From contig DDKK01000043.1 in assembly GCA_002339325.1 (NCBI GenBank), forward strand, positions 1 through 30,927: a stretch of 30,927 nucleotides of DNA. The letters run 5' to 3'. Made by a program: the position numbers and the translations under genes. Positions 16,075-24,062 of this stretch are shown here, piece after piece; within the stretch, counting starts at the first letter, position 1, and every line of letters begins with the position of its first letter. This DNA is from Nitrospiraceae bacterium UBA2600 (GTDB lineage Bacteria; Nitrospirota; Thermodesulfovibrionia; Thermodesulfovibrionales; Thermodesulfovibrionaceae). The notes under the pieces are model-generated. The model saw only the letters and a program-made list of their open reading frames with translations. It had not been told where the DNA came from and did not search any database.

Positions 16075-17157
16075 TCAGTAATTTTTTATAATTCTTGCCA
16101 GAGCCTCTGCAACCTCCTGTGTTCCAACGGGAGGATTTGGGTCATCCTTAGATTTTAAATCGTATGTAACGTATTTTCCTTCTTCTATCACATGAGCAAC
16201 TGCCTTTTCAATTTTGTCTGCCGCTTCAGCCTCCCCTAAATGTCTCAGCATCATCACTGCAGATAGAATTATTGCAAAGGGATTAACTTTATTCAATCCC
16301 TTATATTTCGGAGCACTTCCGTGGGTTGGCTCAAAAACAGCGTAATCATCTCCGATATTTGCTCCAGGAGCAAGTCCAAGTCCTCCGATAAGTCCGGCTG
16401 CAAGGTCGCTTATGATATCTCCATATAGGTTTGGTAAAACAAGCACATCATAAAGTTCTGGCTTTTGAACCAACTGCATACACATATTATCAACAATTTT
16501 GTCTTCAAATTCAATATCAGGATAACGAGTTGCCACTTCTCTTGCTACTTCAAGAAAAAGTCCATCACTAAATTTCATAATATTAGCTTTATGCACAGCT
16601 GTAACTTTTTTTCTTCCGTTTTTCCTTGCATACTCAAAAGCAAACTTTACAATTCTCTCAGTGCCAAAAACAGATATAGGCTTTATACTAATACCGGAGT
16701 CTTCCCTGATTTTTTTACCAGATTTTGAGGCAATAAAATCTATAAGTTCTAAAGTTTCTCTTTCACCCTTTTTGAATTCTATACCAGCGTATAGGTCTTC
16801 TGTGTTTTCTCTAACTATTACAAGGTCAACATTTTCATATTTTGTGTTTGCTCCCTTGAAACTTTTGCAAGGTCTCACACAGGCATAAAGGTCAAGTGCC
16901 TGTCTAAGAGTTACATTGACACTTCTAAAACCTGTTCCCACAGGGGTTGTTATCGGTCCCTTTATGGCAATCTTATTCTTTTTTATGGAATCAATTACTC
17001 TATCGGGAAGAGGATTTCCTTCCTTTAAGTAAACCTCTTCTCCGGCATTCTGAACTTGCCAGTCAATCTTTACACCTGTGGCTTCAACCACTTTTATCAT
17101 GGCTTCTGAAATTTCAGGTCCTATGCCGTCTCCGGGAATAAGAGTAACATTATACAT
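16075..17157 (-). CDS. icd: Isocitrate dehydrogenase, NADP-type residues
   Basis: A 360-residue member of the isocitrate/isopropylmalate dehydrogenase family. Its position after ilvBH invites the name leuB, but the substrate pocket argues against it. Ser79, Asn81, Arg85, Arg95 and Arg116 match the isocitrate-binding set of E. coli Icd (Ser113, Asn115, Arg119, Arg129, Arg153), whereas isopropylmalate dehydrogenases carry a Leu-rich helix there. The cofactor site HGSAPKYKGLNKVNP keeps the NADP-binding Lys, Tyr and Val (284, 285, 291) and a later Tyr332, but the last arginine is Ser336. Catalytic Tyr123 and Lys190 are present. It begins 14 nt after the citrate-synthase-like gene with an AGGAGG ribosome site, pointing to joint 2-oxoglutarate synthesis. 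Confidence 0.82.
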   Translation of the reverse strand: MYNVTLIPGDGIGPEISEAMIKVVEATGVKIDWQVQNAGEEVYLKEGNPLPDRVIDSIKKNKIAIKGPITTPVGTGFRSVNVTLRQALDLYACVRPCKSFKGANTKYENVDLVIVRENTEDLYAGIEFKKGERETLELIDFIASKSGKKIREDSGISIKPISVFGTERIVKFAFEYARKNGRKKVTAVHKANIMKFSDGLFLEVAREVATRYPDIEFEDKIVDNMCMQLVQKPELYDVLVLPNLYGDIISDLAAGLIGGLGLAPGANIGDDYAVFEPTHGSAPKYKGLNKVNPFAIILSAVMMLRHLGEAEAADKIEKAVAHVIEEGKYVTYDLKSKDDPNPPVGTQEVAEALARIIKNY

Positions 17158-17171
17158 TTAATATTATCCTC

Positions 17172-18413
17172 CTATGGTGTTACTGTTAGAATCTGCCTGA
17201 CAATGTCAGGATAGGTAGCAATGAGTTTTAACTCATCGTCAGTAAGAGGCTTCTGTGTGTGTAAATTGGCATACTGAACGAGTTCAAGTATGTTTCTTGC
17301 CTCATTGTCATCGTGGAATTCTATTCCAAGCTTGCTGTAAACATATCTAAATCCTTTAATTCCGCCGTACTCTCCTGTTGTAATAATTCTGCCTGTCTCA
17401 AGAAGTTCTGGTTCTCCCCTACCAACGTCTTCTGGAGAGTAAAGTTCGTAGTTGGAACGGTCTTTTAATACTCCATCTGCATGTATGCCTGATTCATGAG
17501 CAAAAGCATTAGCACCGACACCGGGCTGGTTTATGGGAATTGGAATGTTAAAGGCATAGGATGCGTATTTTGCTATTTTCCATGCCATATGTAGATTAAT
17601 GTTCTCATCGAGAGGGCATTTTTCTCTTAAGCCATGGGAGAATTTAAGCGCAAGAATAGTTGAGACCAGGTCAGCATTTCCTGCTCTTTCACCGTAGCCA
17701 TTTACGGTGGTGTTTATATAGCTGTCTACGCCTGCTTCAATAGTACCCTGAGCACCTGCCACAGAGACTGCTTCAGCCATTCCGAGGTCATTGTGACAGT
17801 GCATCTCTATAGGAAATCTTGTAGCAAGAGCAAGAGTGTGAATCCTCTCGTAAATTGTTATAGGGTCTTCGCATCCAAGAGTGTCGCAATAACGAAATCT
17901 GTCCCCCCCTGCTTCTTTTCCAGCAAAAATAAATTCAATTAATCTGCTAAGCTCTGTCCGGGAAGCATCTTCTGCATTAAAGCCAACAGTTTCTGCACCG
18001 AGTTCCTTTGCGAGCTTTACAGCATTATACATACCCTTTACAATATCATCCCATGTCTTTCTTCCCTGGAACTTACCCTGTATCATTATTTCAGAAGTTG
18101 ATACAGATAGATTTAAATGTTTTATTTTAGGGCAGTTTTTAAATGCCAATTCAACATCCTCTGGAATTGCCCTTGCCCATCCTTCAAGATGGATTCTTTT
18201 GAAAGCTCCTACCTCAGCAAGCTCAAGATTAGCATTGATATAGTTGACCTCATGCTTAAGTGTTGGAAATCCAATCTCACTCTGATATACTCCCATCTCA
18301 TCAAGATAGAGATTAAGTAATGTTTTTGAAAGCTTTGGAAGTAAAATTCTTGATGTCTGAACACCATCTCTATTTGTTACGTCAATAAGGTAAACTTTCC
18401 CTCTGTTTGCCAT
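17172..18413 (-). CDS. HMGL-family synthase, putative Re-citrate synthase
   Basis: A 413-residue acetyl-CoA-dependent condensing enzyme of the isopropylmalate/homocitrate synthase superfamily. The TIM-barrel motifs are clear: IDVTNRDGVQT near residues 10-20 in place of the usual D-T-L-R-D-G-E-Q, metal ligands in EMHCHNDLGM, and NTTVNGYGERAGNADLV. The domain after the barrel contains NAFAHESGIHADG. The long regulatory domain of leucine-pathway LeuA (about 100 more residues) is absent. The atypical start motif and the adjoining isocitrate dehydrogenase gene recall the Re-type citrate synthases of strict anaerobes. Homocitrate synthase or a short isopropylmalate synthase remain possible. A GGAGG ribosome site precedes the ATG. 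Confidence 0.75.
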   Translation of the reverse strand: MANRGKVYLIDVTNRDGVQTSRILLPKLSKTLLNLYLDEMGVYQSEIGFPTLKHEVNYINANLELAEVGAFKRIHLEGWARAIPEDVELAFKNCPKIKHLNLSVSTSEIMIQGKFQGRKTWDDIVKGMYNAVKLAKELGAETVGFNAEDASRTELSRLIEFIFAGKEAGGDRFRYCDTLGCEDPITIYERIHTLALATRFPIEMHCHNDLGMAEAVSVAGAQGTIEAGVDSYINTTVNGYGERAGNADLVSTILALKFSHGLREKCPLDENINLHMAWKIAKYASYAFNIPIPINQPGVGANAFAHESGIHADGVLKDRSNYELYSPEDVGRGEPELLETGRIITTGEYGGIKGFRYVYSKLGIEFHDDNEARNILELVQYANLHTQKPLTDDELKLIATYPDIVRQILTVTP

Positions 18414-18439
18414 TTATTCCTCCTTCTTTAACTTTTTTG

Positions 18440-18928
18440 TTATTTCTTTTGAGAAATCTCTCTTGGAATGGCTACCTTGCCTGTTCTGACAAATTCTTTT
18501 ATACCTAAAGGCTTCATTAATTCTATAAATGCCTGAATTTTCTTTTCATCACCCGTTACTTCTATCGTATAAGTTGTTGGACCTGAATCCACCACTCTAC
18601 CTCTAAATATCTCAACAGTCTTAAGCAATTCAAGTCTGTTTTCCTTTCTTGGAGCTACTTTCATGAGCACCATCTCTCTTTCAACATGGTCTATCTCAGT
18701 TAAATCAACTACTTTTATAACATCAACAAGTCTGTTAAGCTGTTTGGTTATCTGTTCAATTACCCTATCATCTCCAGTTGTAACAATGGTCATTACGGAT
18801 ATTTGAGGGTCTATAGTCTCTCCTACGGATAGACTTTCAATGTTGTAGCCTCTACCACTGAAAAGCCCTGCTATTCTGGCCAATACCCCAAACTTGTTCT
18901 CTACAAGCACAGATATAGTGTGTCTCAC
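18440..18928 (-). CDS. ilvH: Acetolactate synthase small (regulatory) subunit IlvH
   Basis: A 162-residue regulatory subunit that binds branched-chain amino acids and activates the large subunit. The N-terminal ACT domain (about 3-77) begins with TISVLVENKFGVLARIAGLFSGRGYNIESL, a near-standard IlvH sequence; the C-terminal domain (about 80-160) follows. Length is typical. It lies 9 nt downstream of ilvB and 26 nt upstream of the putative citrate synthase gene, all on the minus strand. Confidence 0.95.
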   Translation of the reverse strand: MRHTISVLVENKFGVLARIAGLFSGRGYNIESLSVGETIDPQISVMTIVTTGDDRVIEQITKQLNRLVDVIKVVDLTEIDHVEREMVLMKVAPRKENRLELLKTVEIFRGRVVDSGPTTYTIEVTGDEKKIQAFIELMKPLGIKEFVRTGKVAIPREISQKK

Positions 18929-18937
18929 AACACCCTC

Positions 18938-20668
18938 CTATTTAACAGCCTTGAGCTTTCTTTCTTTTTTCTTCTCTTCAAAAATCATCTGGTCAATAGG
19001 AGCACCAGGCGGAACCATAGGATAGACCTTCTCCTTCCAGTCTACAACAAAATCCATGAATACGGGTTTTCTAATTGATAAAGCTTCTTTTATTACCGGC
19101 TCAACTTCGCTTGGCTTTGTTGCTCTTAGTCCTACTGCTCCGTAAGCTTCTGCTACCTTTACAAAGTCTGGAGCAGTACTCAGGTATGTATGAGAATACC
19201 TCTCGCTATAAAATAACTCTTGCCACTGCCTCACCATACCAAGATAGCTGTTGTTTATTATCGCAACTTTGACAGGCAAGTCATATATTACAGCAGTAGC
19301 AAGCTCCTGTATGTTCATCTGAATACTACCGTCTCCAGCAATATCTATAACAATCTTGTCAGGATGGGCAAGCTGTGCACCTATGGCAGCAGGAAATCCG
19401 TAACCCATTGTGCCAAGCCCTCCAGAGCTAACCCATCTTCTTGGTTTATTGTATTTATAAAACTGTGCTGCCCACATCTGATTCTGACCAACTTCTGTTG
19501 TGATAATTGCCTCACCCTGTGTTAGTTCATAAATTTTTTCAATTACATATTGGGGCTTTATGACTTCAGGGTCAAATTCATAGGTTAGAGGTCTCTCTTT
19601 TTTCCACTGAGCTATCTGTTTTAGCCAAGCCTTTCTGACTTCATCCCATTGGGGCTTCACCTCTTCCTTTAGAATCTTATTCAAAACCTCTAAAACTCTA
19701 CTCACATCGCCAACTATAGGAATGTCAACTCTTACATTTTTACGAATGGAAGTAGGGTCTATGTCTATGTGAATAATCTTTGCATTAGGTGCAAATGCAT
19801 CTGTTTTTCCGGTAACTCTGTCATCAAATCTCATTCCAATAGCTATTATGAGGTCTGAATTTTGAACAGCCATGTTTGCATAATATGTGCCATGCATTCC
19901 AAGCATTCCAAGAGAAAGTTCATGGGTTCCAGGGAAACTTCCAAGCCCCATAAGAGTATTCGTGACAGGAATTTGAGTGAATTCGGCAAGTTCTCTTAAA
20001 TGTTCGTGAGCTTCTGATATAACACATCCGCCGCCGGCTATGATTACAGGCTTTTTAGCCTTAGCAATTTCACTGGCAGCCTTTTTTATCATGTAAACAT
20101 TGCCTTCATATGTGGGATTATAACTTCTGATATGAATCTTTTCAGGCCATACAAATTCTGCCCTTCCCTGTGTCACATCTTTTGGCAAATCTATTAAAAC
20201 AGGCCCAGGTCTTCCTGATGTGGCTATGTAAAAAGCTTCTCTTACTTGCCTTGCAAGGTCTTTCACATCTTTCACTAAAATATTGTATTTTGTGCAAGGT
20301 CTTGTAATTCCAACAATGTCAGCCTCTTGGAAGGCATCATTTCCTATAAGAAAAGTAGGCACTTGACCTGTGAAAATTACAAGAGGGACAGAATCCATAA
20401 ATGCAGTGGCAATTCCCGTTACCGTATTTGTAGCACCAGGACCGCTTGTAACCAAAACTACTCCAGGTTTACCTGTAACTCTTGCGTAACCATCGGCTGC
20501 ATGAGTTGCTCCCTGTTCATGTCTTGTGAGGATCAGTTTAATATCAGGGTCATCGTAAAGAAGGTCGAAAATATCAAGAATTACCCCGCCGGGGTAACCA
20601 AAAATGTGCTTTACACCTTCTCTTTTAAGACACTCAATTAAAATTTCTGCACCCTTCATTTTTGCCAT
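18938..20668 (-). CDS. ilvB: Acetolactate synthase large subunit IlvB
   Basis: A 576-residue thiamine-diphosphate enzyme that makes acetolactate or acetohydroxybutyrate for valine, leucine and isoleucine synthesis. The catalytic Glu51 lies in RHEQGATHAADGYAR; the central FAD-binding region and the C-terminal ThDP/Mg motif GDGSIQMNIQELATAV are intact. The residue pattern (GVVLVTSGPGATNTVTGIATA and GMVRQWQELFY) is that of anabolic FAD-dependent AHAS rather than catabolic AlsS. Only 46 nt separate it from the upstream gene, with no space for an attenuator leader peptide. A TAAGGG ribosome site lies about 10 nt before the ATG. Confidence 0.96.
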   Translation of the reverse strand: MAKMKGAEILIECLKREGVKHIFGYPGGVILDIFDLLYDDPDIKLILTRHEQGATHAADGYARVTGKPGVVLVTSGPGATNTVTGIATAFMDSVPLVIFTGQVPTFLIGNDAFQEADIVGITRPCTKYNILVKDVKDLARQVREAFYIATSGRPGPVLIDLPKDVTQGRAEFVWPEKIHIRSYNPTYEGNVYMIKKAASEIAKAKKPVIIAGGGCVISEAHEHLRELAEFTQIPVTNTLMGLGSFPGTHELSLGMLGMHGTYYANMAVQNSDLIIAIGMRFDDRVTGKTDAFAPNAKIIHIDIDPTSIRKNVRVDIPIVGDVSRVLEVLNKILKEEVKPQWDEVRKAWLKQIAQWKKERPLTYEFDPEVIKPQYVIEKIYELTQGEAIITTEVGQNQMWAAQFYKYNKPRRWVSSGGLGTMGYGFPAAIGAQLAHPDKIVIDIAGDGSIQMNIQELATAVIYDLPVKVAIINNSYLGMVRQWQELFYSERYSHTYLSTAPDFVKVAEAYGAVGLRATKPSEVEPVIKEALSIRKPVFMDFVVDWKEKVYPMVPPGAPIDQMIFEEKKKERKLKAVK

Positions 20669-20714
20669 GGCTATACCCTTACTTTAATATATTTTAAAGG
20701 ATAAAATAACACAG

Positions 20715-21482
20715 TTAATCTAAATTAATCAATTCATTGAATTTTTTTATACTTTTGAAAACTTCTTCAGCATTATGAGCTTCTATTGTGTAGACATAAT
20801 CTCTCTTATCGAAGAGACTGAAAAGTTTTTTAAAATCAAAAGAACCACTGCCTATTGATAGATGCTCATCGAAACCGCCGTTGTTGTCGTGGAGATGAAA
20901 TTCAAATATGAAAGGACCAAGCGTTGATATCCATTCTTCGAGAGCTTTCTTTGAAAATAAGTTAAAATGGCCTGTATCAAAACAAATACCAAAGAAAGGA
21001 GAAGAAAATTTATCCATGAGCAATTTTAAACTCTCCGGTTCCTCTTCAAATATGTTTTCTATGGCAATTTTTATCTTTAAACTTTCCGCTTTCTTTAAAA
21101 TCCTCTCCCATGTAAAAAGACTCTGTTCAAGCCAAATATTAACCTTAAAGGCATATTTCCATTTATCATAGCCAGAGTGAAAAACTATACACTTAGGATA
21201 GAGAATTTCAGCAATATCCAAGACCTGATTAAATCTCTCAATAGTTATATCTCTTACTCTTGGGTCAACAGCACCGGGTGAAAGGTCCAAGAATGGACCA
21301 TGAAAAGACAGAAAAGGATTATAAGAGAGAGAATCTTTGAGCCTTAATATAGCCTTTTTATCAATCTCATCAAGGCTTACTCCGTCAAAATATATCTCAA
21401 GATTTAATTTCTCCCTCTGAATAATATCAATATAGTCATAAAATTTACGGTAAGGAATATGGACATGAGGTTTGATAATCAT
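20715..21482 (-). CDS. Xylose isomerase-like TIM-barrel protein
   Basis: A 255-residue protein of the AP_endonuc_2 / sugar-phosphate isomerase-epimerase fold. Likely metal ligands are spread as in that fold: Glu in IEIYF/NLEIYF, His in IVFHSGYD, Glu in AIENIFEE, Asp and His in CFDTGHFN, His in EFHLHDN and Glu in TIEAHN. The order differs from nfo, and the DNA-binding loops of endonuclease IV are absent, so repair activity is unlikely. The substrate cannot be named. Its ATG abuts the stop of the fmdB-like gene with no gap, so the two are probably translationally coupled. Confidence 0.75.
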   Translation of the reverse strand: MIIKPHVHIPYRKFYDYIDIIQREKLNLEIYFDGVSLDEIDKKAILRLKDSLSYNPFLSFHGPFLDLSPGAVDPRVRDITIERFNQVLDIAEILYPKCIVFHSGYDKWKYAFKVNIWLEQSLFTWERILKKAESLKIKIAIENIFEEEPESLKLLMDKFSSPFFGICFDTGHFNLFSKKALEEWISTLGPFIFEFHLHDNNGGFDEHLSIGSGSFDFKKLFSLFDKRDYVYTIEAHNAEEVFKSIKKFNELINLD

Positions 21483-21758
21483 CTATGAATTTACCTTTCC
21501 ATCAGATTTTTCTTGTGAAACATTTGTTTTTTCTGTATCTTTCGACTTTTTTCCGTTTGAGCCATTATTTGAATTATTTTTTCTTACATAGTCTGTAACA
21601 TACCAACCACTTCCCTTTAAAATAAAAGAAGACTGAGAGATTAACTTTCTCAGCTCTCCTCCACATATAGGACAACTTTTCAGGGGCTCATCGCTAAACT
21701 TCTGGATAAACTCATGAATTTTGTTGCAATTCAGACATTCGTACTCATAGATGGGCAT
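21483..21758 (-). CDS. FmdB-family zinc-ribbon protein
   Basis: A 91-residue protein with the FmdB (putative regulatory protein) zinc ribbon: MPIYEYEC at the start, zinc ligands Cys8, Cys11, Cys29 and Cys32, then SSFILKGSGWYVTDY and a low-complexity hydrophilic tail rich in Asn, Ser and Lys. The start is ATG 21758, 8 nt after a perfect GGAGG; an upstream GTG at 21767 lies inside that ribosome site region and is rejected. The function of this family is not settled. It is the first gene of the minus-strand unit that continues to ilvB and beyond. Confidence 0.85.
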   Translation of the reverse strand: MPIYEYECLNCNKIHEFIQKFSDEPLKSCPICGGELRKLISQSSFILKGSGWYVTDYVRKNNSNNGSNGKKSKDTEKTNVSQEKSDGKVNS

Positions 21759-21828
21759 AGGTAGCACCTCCTTCTGTTATTTTATGAAGTCTTCTATAGA
21801 AATATTTTAAAATATACCCTCTAAATTT

Positions 21829-21837
21829 TGGTATAAT
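21829..21837 (+). promoter_or_regulatory. Extended -10 promoter for the SDR gene
   Basis: TGGTATAAT is a perfect TATAAT preceded by the TG of an extended -10 element. No good -35 is present 17 bp upstream, as is common for extended -10 promoters. The AGGAGG ribosome site (21852-21857) and ATG 21866 follow at suitable distances. Confidence 0.6.
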
Positions 21838-21865
21838 AACAAAAAAGTCTTAGGAGGCACTCATA

Positions 21866-22858
21866 ATGAAAGTCCTTGTAACAGGCGGTGCTGGTTTCAT
21901 AGGTAGTGATTTCGTAAGATTAGCAGCCAGAAAGGGCTGGAAAGTTACTGTGGTGGACAAACTTACCTATGCAGGTGACCTTGAGAGACTTAAACCTATT
22001 CAGGATAGGCTTGACTTCTATAATGCCGATATCCTTGACAGAGATGAGATGAGAAAAATATTTGAAAAACACTCTCCTGAAGCAGTTCTACACTTTGCAT
22101 CAGAGACAAACATAGATAGGTCTGTAATTGAACCAAGCATATTTATGGAAACTAATATCATTGGAACTATCTATCTCCTTGAACTTGCCAGAGAATTCAA
22201 TGTTAAGAAATTTATAAATATCACCTCTTATGAAGAATATGGTGAGATTAAAGAAGGAGAAAGAGATGAAGACTGTCCCCTTAATCCTCGTTCTCCCTAT
22301 GCAGTAAGTAAGACTTCTGCTGACATGCTCGGACAGGTTTACTGGCGAGCTCTTCAATTACCTGTGATTACTTTAAGGCTATGTAGCATCTATGGCCCTT
22401 GGCAAAATCCTGAGAGACTCATACCTATGACCGTTCTAAAAGCCTTGAGAAACGAACCGATACCTATATATGGAACAGGAGACATAATTCGTGAATGGTT
22501 ATACTTATGCGATTGTATAAGAGCGGTTTTTGCGGTTTTAGAAAAAGGAAAACCAGGAGAAGTTTTTAATGTAGGAAGTGGAGAGAGATTTCAGGTCATC
22601 GATATTGTTAAGCATATTCTTAAATTACTTGACAAGCCAGAAAGCTTAATCAAATTTGTTCCTGACCGTCCAGGACACGAGAAAAGATTTGCCATTTGCA
22701 GTGAAAAAATAAAAAACAAACTCGGTTGGACACCTACCACAAAATTTGAGTCAGGATTAAAAATAACTATTGATTGGAATTTAAACAACAGAATGTGGCT
22801 TTTCAAAAAACTTTTCTATTACGAAGACCTATGGAGCAAGCTTTACAGGGAAGATTAA
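21866..22858 (+). CDS. NAD-dependent nucleotide-sugar epimerase/dehydratase (extended SDR)
   Basis: A 330-residue extended short-chain dehydrogenase resembling dTDP-glucose 4,6-dehydratase. The Rossmann motif TGGAGFIG is at 6-13, the LHFASETNIDRSV block resembles RmlB, and the catalytic pair Tyr145/Lys149 lies in SPYAVSK. The RmlB catalytic tripeptide Thr-Asp-Glu is here Ser121-Tyr122-Glu123 (TSYEEYG), so the acid Asp is missing; this makes a true 4,6-dehydratase less certain and an epimerase or decarboxylase more plausible. LYLCDCIRA and FNVGSGER are typical of the family. It is transcribed alone from its own promoter and converges on the VKOR gene 27 nt away. Confidence 0.85.
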   Translation: MKVLVTGGAGFIGSDFVRLAARKGWKVTVVDKLTYAGDLERLKPIQDRLDFYNADILDRDEMRKIFEKHSPEAVLHFASETNIDRSVIEPSIFMETNIIGTIYLLELAREFNVKKFINITSYEEYGEIKEGERDEDCPLNPRSPYAVSKTSADMLGQVYWRALQLPVITLRLCSIYGPWQNPERLIPMTVLKALRNEPIPIYGTGDIIREWLYLCDCIRAVFAVLEKGKPGEVFNVGSGERFQVIDIVKHILKLLDKPESLIKFVPDRPGHEKRFAICSEKIKNKLGWTPTTKFESGLKITIDWNLNNRMWLFKKLFYYEDLWSKLYRED

Positions 22859-22885
22859 AAATGAAGAAGCTTCGCTGTTAATTAA

Positions 22886-23638
22886 CTACTTACAATCGGC
22901 AGGTGAAAATATTGGACACACTTCTCCTGCCTCCTGTTTAGGAACAGCTTTTACAAGAAGATAGTTTTTTATTTTATCTGCTCCAACTATAAATTTCTTC
23001 TCCACCCCTTCATCACAAAACAATATGGGAACAGAGTTTATATTTAAAGCTCTTAGTATAGCTGTAACTTCCTTTACATCAATTTTTTGAACAGGTATCG
23101 ACATTTGCTCACAATACTGAATAACTTCCTTGCATTTAGGGCAATTACTTGAATAAACAAGCACATACTTTGAAGAGGGTATTTCATTCAGTTGTGGATT
23201 GACAATATAAGTAATAAAAAACACCGAAATAAAGCTAATAAAGGCATAAGCAAGTTCTCTTCTACCCCGGAGAAATCTAATTAATGCTGAGAAGAAAAGA
23301 ATTACAAAAATAGTAATACAAAACAAACAGAACTCCTTAAGTATAAAACTCTGAAAACCTAATAGATATCCCTCCACGGAAAGAGCAGATATTAGCAAAA
23401 TTGAATGTAGAGACTGTAACTTCTTACTGAATGTAAGAAAAATTAGAGCTCCAAACAGCAAAACTCCTCCCAAAAGTAAGATAGCTTCCCCACCCCTTAC
23501 AAAGCTTTCAACAATTCTACATCCCTCAGTCCTGCAAATGCTTTTACCATAGACATTCAAAAGTAATTCTATTGTTGTGAGGGCAAAACCTATGGCATAA
23601 AGAAAAATTTGTGCGGAAAACTTCTCTTTTAGTCTCAT
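22886..23638 (-). CDS. VKOR-thioredoxin fusion, disulfide-forming membrane protein
   Basis: A 250-residue protein with four to five membrane helices followed by a thioredoxin-like domain. The VKOR half has a periplasmic loop cysteine pair (Cys35 and Cys40 in ICRTEGC) and the active CxxC Cys104/Cys107 (FCLFC) in the last helix. The C-terminal domain has a redox CPKC (Cys166/Cys169) in SSNCPKCKEV. This is the arrangement of bacterial VKOR homologues that reoxidise their fused thioredoxin partner and pass electrons to quinone. A likely job is forming disulfides, or managing cysteine pairs, in exported proteins. Two more cysteines lie in the tail (VCPIF and ADCK). Confidence 0.8.
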   Translation of the reverse strand: MRLKEKFSAQIFLYAIGFALTTIELLLNVYGKSICRTEGCRIVESFVRGGEAILLLGGVLLFGALIFLTFSKKLQSLHSILLISALSVEGYLLGFQSFILKEFCLFCITIFVILFFSALIRFLRGRRELAYAFISFISVFFITYIVNPQLNEIPSSKYVLVYSSNCPKCKEVIQYCEQMSIPVQKIDVKEVTAILRALNINSVPILFCDEGVEKKFIVGADKIKNYLLVKAVPKQEAGEVCPIFSPADCK

Positions 23639-23748
23639 AGATTTAATATACCTTAAGAAGAGATTAATTTCAATTTACCTGACTTGCGAAGATAAAATTT
23701 CATTGAGCTGAGAGTTGCATTTTTTGTTTAAGTCATATAAATTATCTA

Positions 23749-23768
23749 AGGAGAAATTTTTAAAGGAG
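23749..23768 (+). promoter_or_regulatory. Paired GGA sites at the csrA ribosome site
   Basis: Two AGGA motifs (23749-23752 and 23764-23767) lie in the csrA leader, the second being the ribosome site itself. Paired GGA motifs, one over the Shine-Dalgarno, are how CsrA represses its own and other messages in well-studied bacteria. An autoregulatory site is inferred. Confidence 0.45.
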
Positions 23769-23777
23769 ATAAATTAA

Positions 23778-24062
23778 TTGTTAGTTCTCACGAGAAAAGC
23801 AGGTCAGTCAATCCGAATTGGCGATAGTATAGTTATCAAGATAGTCAGCGTTGATGGTTCTCAAGTAAAAATAGGCATAGAAGCACCGAAGGGGATAGCA
23901 ATATTCAGAGAAGAACTCTACGAAAAGCTAAGAGAGAGCAATATAGAAGCAGTTACCACAGCGAAAGAACTCAAACTTGATGAATTAATCTTTAATTCTG
24001 AAACTTCTTTGAAAAAGACCGAAGTATATCAAAGCAAGGAGACAGGCAATGATAACCCTTAA
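23778..24062 (+). CDS. csrA: Carbon storage regulator CsrA
   Basis: A 94-residue RNA-binding translational regulator. The N-terminal LVLTRKAGQSIRIGD and the RNA-contacting IFREELYEKL region are diagnostic. The start is TTG 23778, preceded by GGAG 9 nt upstream. The first ~62 residues form the normal CsrA core; the remaining ~30 form a C-terminal extension longer than in most homologues. In FliW-containing bacteria, the extension of CsrA is where FliW binds. The gene overlaps fliW by 14 nt. A weak TTGCAT/TATAAA pair (23715-23741, 15-bp spacing) could be its promoter. Confidence 0.95.
   Translation: MLVLTRKAGQSIRIGDSIVIKIVSVDGSQVKIGIEAPKGIAIFREELYEKLRESNIEAVTTAKELKLDELIFNSETSLKKTEVYQSKETGNDNP

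Noticed and set aside
16075..17157. Naming the dehydrogenase leuB from its neighbours
   Set aside because: The isocitrate-binding Ser/Asn/Arg set is complete and the cofactor loop is Icd-like.
22866..22886. Palindromes GAAGCTTC and GTTAATTAAC between convergent genes as a terminator
   Set aside because: They have no loop, the stems are short and there is no T-run. Such short palindromes occur by chance in AT-rich DNA.
23680..23700. Sigma-28-like flagellar promoter before csrA
   Set aside because: A GCGAAGATAA resembles the -10 part, but no matching TAAA element stands at the right distance.
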